Shown in pieces: positions 59,247-64,000 of a stretch of DNA of 64,000 nucleotides. The notes under the pieces were generated by a model, which had not been told where the DNA came from, did no database searches, and saw only the letters and a program-made list of their open reading frames with translations. How positions within the stretch are numbered: position 1 is the stretch's first letter; every line of letters starts with the position of its first letter. The translations under genes were made by a program, and so were the position numbers. This stretch comes from JAGRGG01 sp965217265 (lineage in GTDB: Bacteria > Pseudomonadota > Alphaproteobacteria > Geminicoccales > Geminicoccaceae), in contig CBDCHP010000011.1 in assembly GCA_965217265.1 (NCBI GenBank), positions 992,001 through 1,056,000 of the forward strand, given 5' to 3'.

Positions 59247-59833
59247 TCCTGGCGCACCGCTTCCATCTCGAAGCGCAAGGGGATCTCGTCCGCGACCCAG
59301 CCGTTCTCGACGGCGTAGGTCGAGCCGAAATCGCTGCGCTTCACCGTGGTCGTGGCGGTGAGGCCGAGCCGGTACTGGTTGCCGATCGGCGAGACCTCGG
59401 CCTTGTTGAGGCGCACCTCGACCTCGATCGGCCGGGTCTGCCCGCGCATGGTCAAATCGCCCCTGACGATGCCGGTCGTGTCGCCCGTGGGTTCGGCACC
59501 GGTCATGACGAAGGTGATTTCCGGGTTGGACCCGGCGTCGAGGAAGTCGCCGCTCTTCAGGTGGCCGTCGCGCTCGTCGTGGTTGGTGAAGACGCTGTCG
59601 GCTTGAACCGTCATCGTCAAGTCGCTCAAGCTGCGGGCCGCATCGTCGTAGACAAAGCTACCCTCGCCTTCAAGGAAGAGGCCGAGCACGTCGGCGTAGC
59701 CGATGTGGGTGGCAGCAAAGCTGATCGAGAGGTGCTCAGGATCGACCACGTAGCGCGCGGGCTCGGCCCGGGACGCTAGCGGTGCCGTCAGGAGAAGGGC
59801 GAGCGTTAGACAGGCCATCGGAAGCTTGGGCAA
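59243..59833 (-). CDS. YceI family protein, exported
   Basis: A 196-residue protein with a signal peptide (hydrophobic core LTLALLLTAPLA, cleavage after SRA) and a YceI lipocalin-like barrel: YVVDPEHLSISFAATHIGY, FLDAGSNPEITFVMTG and GDLTMRGQTRPIEVEV. YceI proteins bind polyisoprenoid lipids in the periplasm, which fits co-transcription with a lipid phosphatase. The start is TTG 59833 with GGAGA six bases upstream, or ATG 59818 without a clear site. Confidence 0.92.
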   Translation of the reverse strand: MPKLPMACLTLALLLTAPLASRAEPARYVVDPEHLSISFAATHIGYADVLGLFLEGEGSFVYDDAARSLSDLTMTVQADSVFTNHDERDGHLKSGDFLDAGSNPEITFVMTGAEPTGDTTGIVRGDLTMRGQTRPIEVEVRLNKAEVSPIGNQYRLGLTATTTVKRSDFGSTYAVENGWVADEIPLRFEMEAVRQE

Positions 59834-59958
59834 AGCTTCTCTCCGCGCGAAGGTTTGGACGGTGCGCCGTCCCGGTGACGGGGACGGCGTCGTTGCCGTT
59901 CAACCTAGCCTTCGCGGGCACCTTCGGCCAGGGCTGCTTGAACCGCCCACGGATGGCC

Positions 59959-60468
59959 TCAAGCGGCCGCGTCCTCGGACAGGCGCTCCAGGCGGAAGTG
60001 GAGCTGCGTGCCGCTCATGTCGGCGAAGTTCTGCCGATCAACCTGCACGCGCGCGCCCGAGCGGCGCAGCCGCGCCACCAGGAGCCCGTGCAGGACGTCA
60101 CCCAGGGCCGAGGAGTCGCGGTACTGCAGCGTCAGCCGGTCGGAGGGGGTTCGATTGCCGAGGTTGGCGAACGCGTGCCGGCGGCTGAGCCAGCGCTCCA
60201 TCTCGTGCCGCAGCGCCAGCAAGGAACTCAACAGGCGCGTCCGGCTCAAGGCGCCGTCGCGGGTCATCCGGCCGTCCAGCCAAGCGCCGAAGCCGAACAG
60301 CACGTCGGCCCGGCTCCAGCCCAGCGCCGCGGCGGCGAGGTCGGCCGCGCGCAGCAGCTTGATGGCCGGGTTGGCGTCGGGATCGAGCCACGAGCGATCC
60401 TCGGCGACGTTGAGCCCGAGGTCCTCGCGGGCGAAGGTCATGAACATGTCGAGCGTCAAGTCTGCCAC
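59959..60468 (-). CDS. Conserved-looking hypothetical protein
   Basis: A 169-residue protein starting at GTG 60468 (or an ATG at 60444), with no signal or membrane segment. It is rich in Leu, Arg and Asp. The N-terminal half (DPDANPAIKLLRAADLAAAALGWSR, in two pieces) looks helical and the C-terminal RRSGARVQVDRQNFADMSGT may form a small sheet. I do not recognise a family. It is divergent from glmS; coding is supported by the GC-rich third positions and lack of overlap with better frames. Confidence 0.65.
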   Translation of the reverse strand: MADLTLDMFMTFAREDLGLNVAEDRSWLDPDANPAIKLLRAADLAAAALGWSRADVLFGFGAWLDGRMTRDGALSRTRLLSSLLALRHEMERWLSRRHAFANLGNRTPSDRLTLQYRDSSALGDVLHGLLVARLRRSGARVQVDRQNFADMSGTQLHFRLERLSEDAAA

Positions 60469-60582
60469 GGTCGTCGTCCCCGTCTCCTGTTGCTGTCGCC
60501 AACCTAGGCAAAAGGGCTTAACAAGCCGTTAACGACGATCGCCCCTCGTTCGCTTGACGCCGGCGTTCAGGGTGGCGCAAGC

Positions 60583-60611
60583 TTGCCACCATAGGTTCAA
60601 CCCGTTTTAAT
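60583..60611 (+). promoter_or_regulatory. Candidate glmS promoter giving a very short leader
   Basis: TTGCCA (60583-60588) and TTTAAT (60606-60611) are separated by the ideal 17 bases. Transcription would start near 60618, only about eight bases before the ATG at 60626. No ribosome-binding sequence is present before that ATG, consistent with a leaderless or near-leaderless mRNA and ruling out a glmS ribozyme in the 5' leader. Confidence 0.5.
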
Positions 60612-60625
60612 CGGACATCACGACC

Positions 60626-62449
<1,824 letters not shown>

Positions 62450-62598
62450 GAAACGCTTCGCGTCCGCTGCGCGGGGCTTTCTCTTCTTTCTTATTGCCAG
62501 TGTTAACGCAGGCGGCTGGCCGGGGCGCCGAGGGCCGGCCTCGGACAAAGCAAAAAAGAGAAGAGAAAGCCCGCGCGGCAGCGCACGCGCAAGCGTTC
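62450..62598. repeat. Full copy of the palindromic repeat between converging glmS and HAD genes
   Basis: Left arm GAAACGCTTCGCGTCCGCTG at 62450-62469, hairpin CCGCTGCGCGG, T tract 62477-62495, centre identical in layout to the copy at 58386, A tract 62552-62569 and right arm ending AAGCGTTC at 62598. It starts one base after the glmS TAG and ends one base before the HAD gene's stop codon on the minus strand. Confidence 0.9.
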
Positions 62599-62599
62599 A

Positions 62600-63472
62600 T
62601 CACCAGCCAAAGCGGCGCAGGACGTAGCGCGGCTTGGCGCCGTGTTCGAGCATCAAGGGCGGCAGCTTCTCAAGGCTCAAGCCCCCGTCGGTGCGCAACA
62701 ACTCCTCGGCGTGGATGCCGCCCGCGACGAGGGCGGAATCGAGGCCCATGTCGTTGGCGCCCTTGATGTCGTGTTCGAGCGAGTCGCCGATGCAGACGAT
62801 CTCGTTTTTCTCCAGCCCTTCGAGCAGGTCGAGGCAGGCGGCGTAGATCGGCGCGTGCGGCTTGCCGACGTAGACGACCTCGCCGCCGGCCCCGGTGTAG
62901 CGGGCGGCGTAGGCGCCGGGCGCCTCGATCAGCCCGCCGACGACCCGCACGAGCCGGTCGGGGTTGGCGCAGATCAGCGGCAGGCGGCGCTTGATGGCCC
63001 GCCCGGCGAACGCCGCGAAGTGGTCCTCGGGGTGGGCGGCGCGATCGTACCAAGCCAGGAAGACGAAGTCGGCTTCGTCCACACTGTCGACGAGGTCGAG
63101 GTCGAGCCCGTCCACCGGCGACGTGTCGCCCGGGTGGCTGAGCAGGAGGCAGCGGCGGCCGAGGCGATCGAAGGGCGGGCGGCGCTTGTGCAGGAGGCTC
63201 AAGTAGGCCGCCTCGCCCGAGGTGACGATGCCCGCGAACATGCCCGGGTTGAGGCCCAGCCCCCGCAACTGCCGGCGGTTGTCCGCGACCCTGCGACTCG
63301 TGTTGGACAAGAGCACCATCTGCTTGGCGCGGCGCTGCAACTCGGCCAGGACACCGTGAACGTCGGGGTAGACGGTGGTGCCGTCGTGCAGGACGCCCCA
63401 CTGGTCGATGATGAAACCGTGGTAGCGCTCGGCGAGGTCGCGGATCCCCTCGATGGCGGCGGTGTCGGGCAA
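62600..63472 (-). CDS. HAD-superfamily subfamily IIA hydrolase (NagD-like)
   Basis: A 290-residue phosphatase of the TIGR01459 type. Motif I is FIIDQWGVLHDG with the nucleophile Asp23, motif II is VLLSNTSRR, motif III/IV is CIGDSLEHDIKGANDMG, and VVYVGKPHAPIY carries the conserved Lys. The substrate is unknown; relatives dephosphorylate sugar phosphates or nucleotides. It starts at TTG 63472 with a strong GAGGAG site upstream. It converges with glmS across a palindromic repeat. Confidence 0.9.
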   Translation of the reverse strand: MPDTAAIEGIRDLAERYHGFIIDQWGVLHDGTTVYPDVHGVLAELQRRAKQMVLLSNTSRRVADNRRQLRGLGLNPGMFAGIVTSGEAAYLSLLHKRRPPFDRLGRRCLLLSHPGDTSPVDGLDLDLVDSVDEADFVFLAWYDRAAHPEDHFAAFAGRAIKRRLPLICANPDRLVRVVGGLIEAPGAYAARYTGAGGEVVYVGKPHAPIYAACLDLLEGLEKNEIVCIGDSLEHDIKGANDMGLDSALVAGGIHAEELLRTDGGLSLEKLPPLMLEHGAKPRYVLRRFGW

Positions 63473-63563
63473 GGGGCGGCTCCTCGTTCGACGAGGCCGG
63501 TTGGCCCGGCGCTCGGATCCGTGGTTTAGCTGCGGGCGGACGCAAAGTTAAGTGGGGGCGGCG

Positions 63564-64000
63564 ATGGACGGCAAGGCGACGGGCTTCGGCCTCGCAGGCA
63601 AGCGGGTCCTGATCACGGGGGCCAGCCGCGGCATCGGGGCGGCGGCGGCGCGGGCGTTCGCGCGCGAAGGGGCCAAGCTCGCCCTGCACTACGCCCGCGA
63701 ACCGGCCGAGGCGGCGGCGATCCCCAACCTCGCCCTCTTGCGGGGCGACTTTCGCGAGGCAAACGCGGTCCGGCGCGTCGTCGGCGGCGCGATCGAGGCG
63801 CTGGGCGGACTCGACGTGCTGATCAACAACGCCGGGCACATGCTCGGCCGCGTGCCGCTCGAAACGATGTGCGACGCCGACATCGACGCCGTGTTCGACT
63901 TGAACGCGCGCTCGGTCGTGCTCGCCTGCCAGGAGGCGCTGCCGGCCTTGCGGAAAAGTTCCGGCAACATCGTCAACGTCACCTCGATCTCGGCCAAAAC
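63564..64000 (+). CDS. SDR family oxidoreductase (partial, C-terminus outside window)
   Basis: The frame runs from ATG 63564 past the right edge (145 residues visible). The short-chain dehydrogenase fold is clear: cofactor loop TGASRGIG near residue 19, NNAG near 89, and VTSIS with the catalytic Ser near 142; the Tyr-x3-Lys pair lies beyond the window. An acidic residue after the second strand is not seen (LHYAREP), which favours NADP(H). Substrate unknown. It is divergent from the HAD gene. Confidence 0.9.
   Translation, partial: MDGKATGFGLAGKRVLITGASRGIGAAAARAFAREGAKLALHYAREPAEAAAIPNLALLRGDFREANAVRRVVGGAIEALGGLDVLINNAGHMLGRVPLETMCDADIDAVFDLNARSVVLACQEALPALRKSSGNIVNVTSISAK

Overview
The window is GC-rich bacterial chromosome (only 44.7-45.5 kb is clearly AT-richer) with dense, mostly operonic genes. 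Gene content and order point to an alphaproteobacterium of the Rhodospirillales/Geminicoccales type: rpoZ-rsh-pyrE, dgt-argS-SPOR-nagZ beside erpA, purM-purN beside a DUF2066 gene, a phasin, an ECF sigma/anti-sigma pair and ExbB/ExbD genes. This placement is inferred from gene content alone. No rRNA, tRNA, CRISPR array, integrase or transposase was found.

Layout. 0-8.8 kb: an asparagine-synthase-like gene cut by the window edge, a MaoC-type hydratase, a TadD-like lipoprotein with a SPOR domain, anmK, a CDP-alcohol phosphatidyltransferase, a DUF2066 protein, and purMN. 8.8-13.9 kb: a minus-strand operon (diaminopropionate ammonia-lyase-like, M24 metallohydrolase, Asp/Glu-racemase-like) divergent from a DeoR regulator and MFS transporter. 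14-14.4 kb: a phasin with PhaR-like operators. 14.5-27.7 kb: one long minus-strand catabolic operon (CoxM-type FAD subunit, fused Fe-S/molybdopterin hydroxylase, 6-hydroxynicotinate-reductase-like protein, UPF0280, two PF06684 proteins, Rieske oxygenase, branched-chain-type ABC transporter with a fused permease, MarR regulator). It looks like uptake and breakdown of an N-heterocyclic or aromatic acid whose identity is not known. 27.7-44.6 kb: peroxiredoxin, phytase-like esterase, pyrE-rsh-rpoZ, NYN protein, uracil-DNA glycosylase, M50 protease, nagZ-SPOR-argS, a frameshifted TPR lipoprotein, dgt, erpA, xth and an ExbB/ExbD/ExbD operon. 44.7-45.5 kb: an AT-rich orphan lipoprotein gene. 45.5-64 kb: guaB, arylsulfotransferase-like gene, M23 peptidase, two acidic mini-lipoproteins, sugar-acid dehydratase, HPt protein, M19 dipeptidase, sigma/anti-sigma pair, TRAP permease, DUF3578 protein, PAP2 and YceI, glmS, a HAD hydrolase, and an SDR cut by the right edge.

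The most striking non-coding feature is a dispersed family of about 145-bp imperfect palindromes: six full copies and four partial ones. Arm tips resemble GAACGCTTCGCGTGCGCTGC, followed inward by a pyrimidine-rich T tract and a GC-rich centre. Copies sit within a few bases of stop codons, mostly between converging genes; in pyrE the repeat supplies the last codons and the stop. They look like mobile or homogenised bidirectional terminators. A second recurring habit is tight translational coupling, with GTG or ATG starts overlapping the upstream stop by four bases (GTGA/ATGA).

Starts were chosen by Shine-Dalgarno match, family length and overlap with neighbours. Many long open frames lie antisense to real genes because of the GC bias and are not listed.
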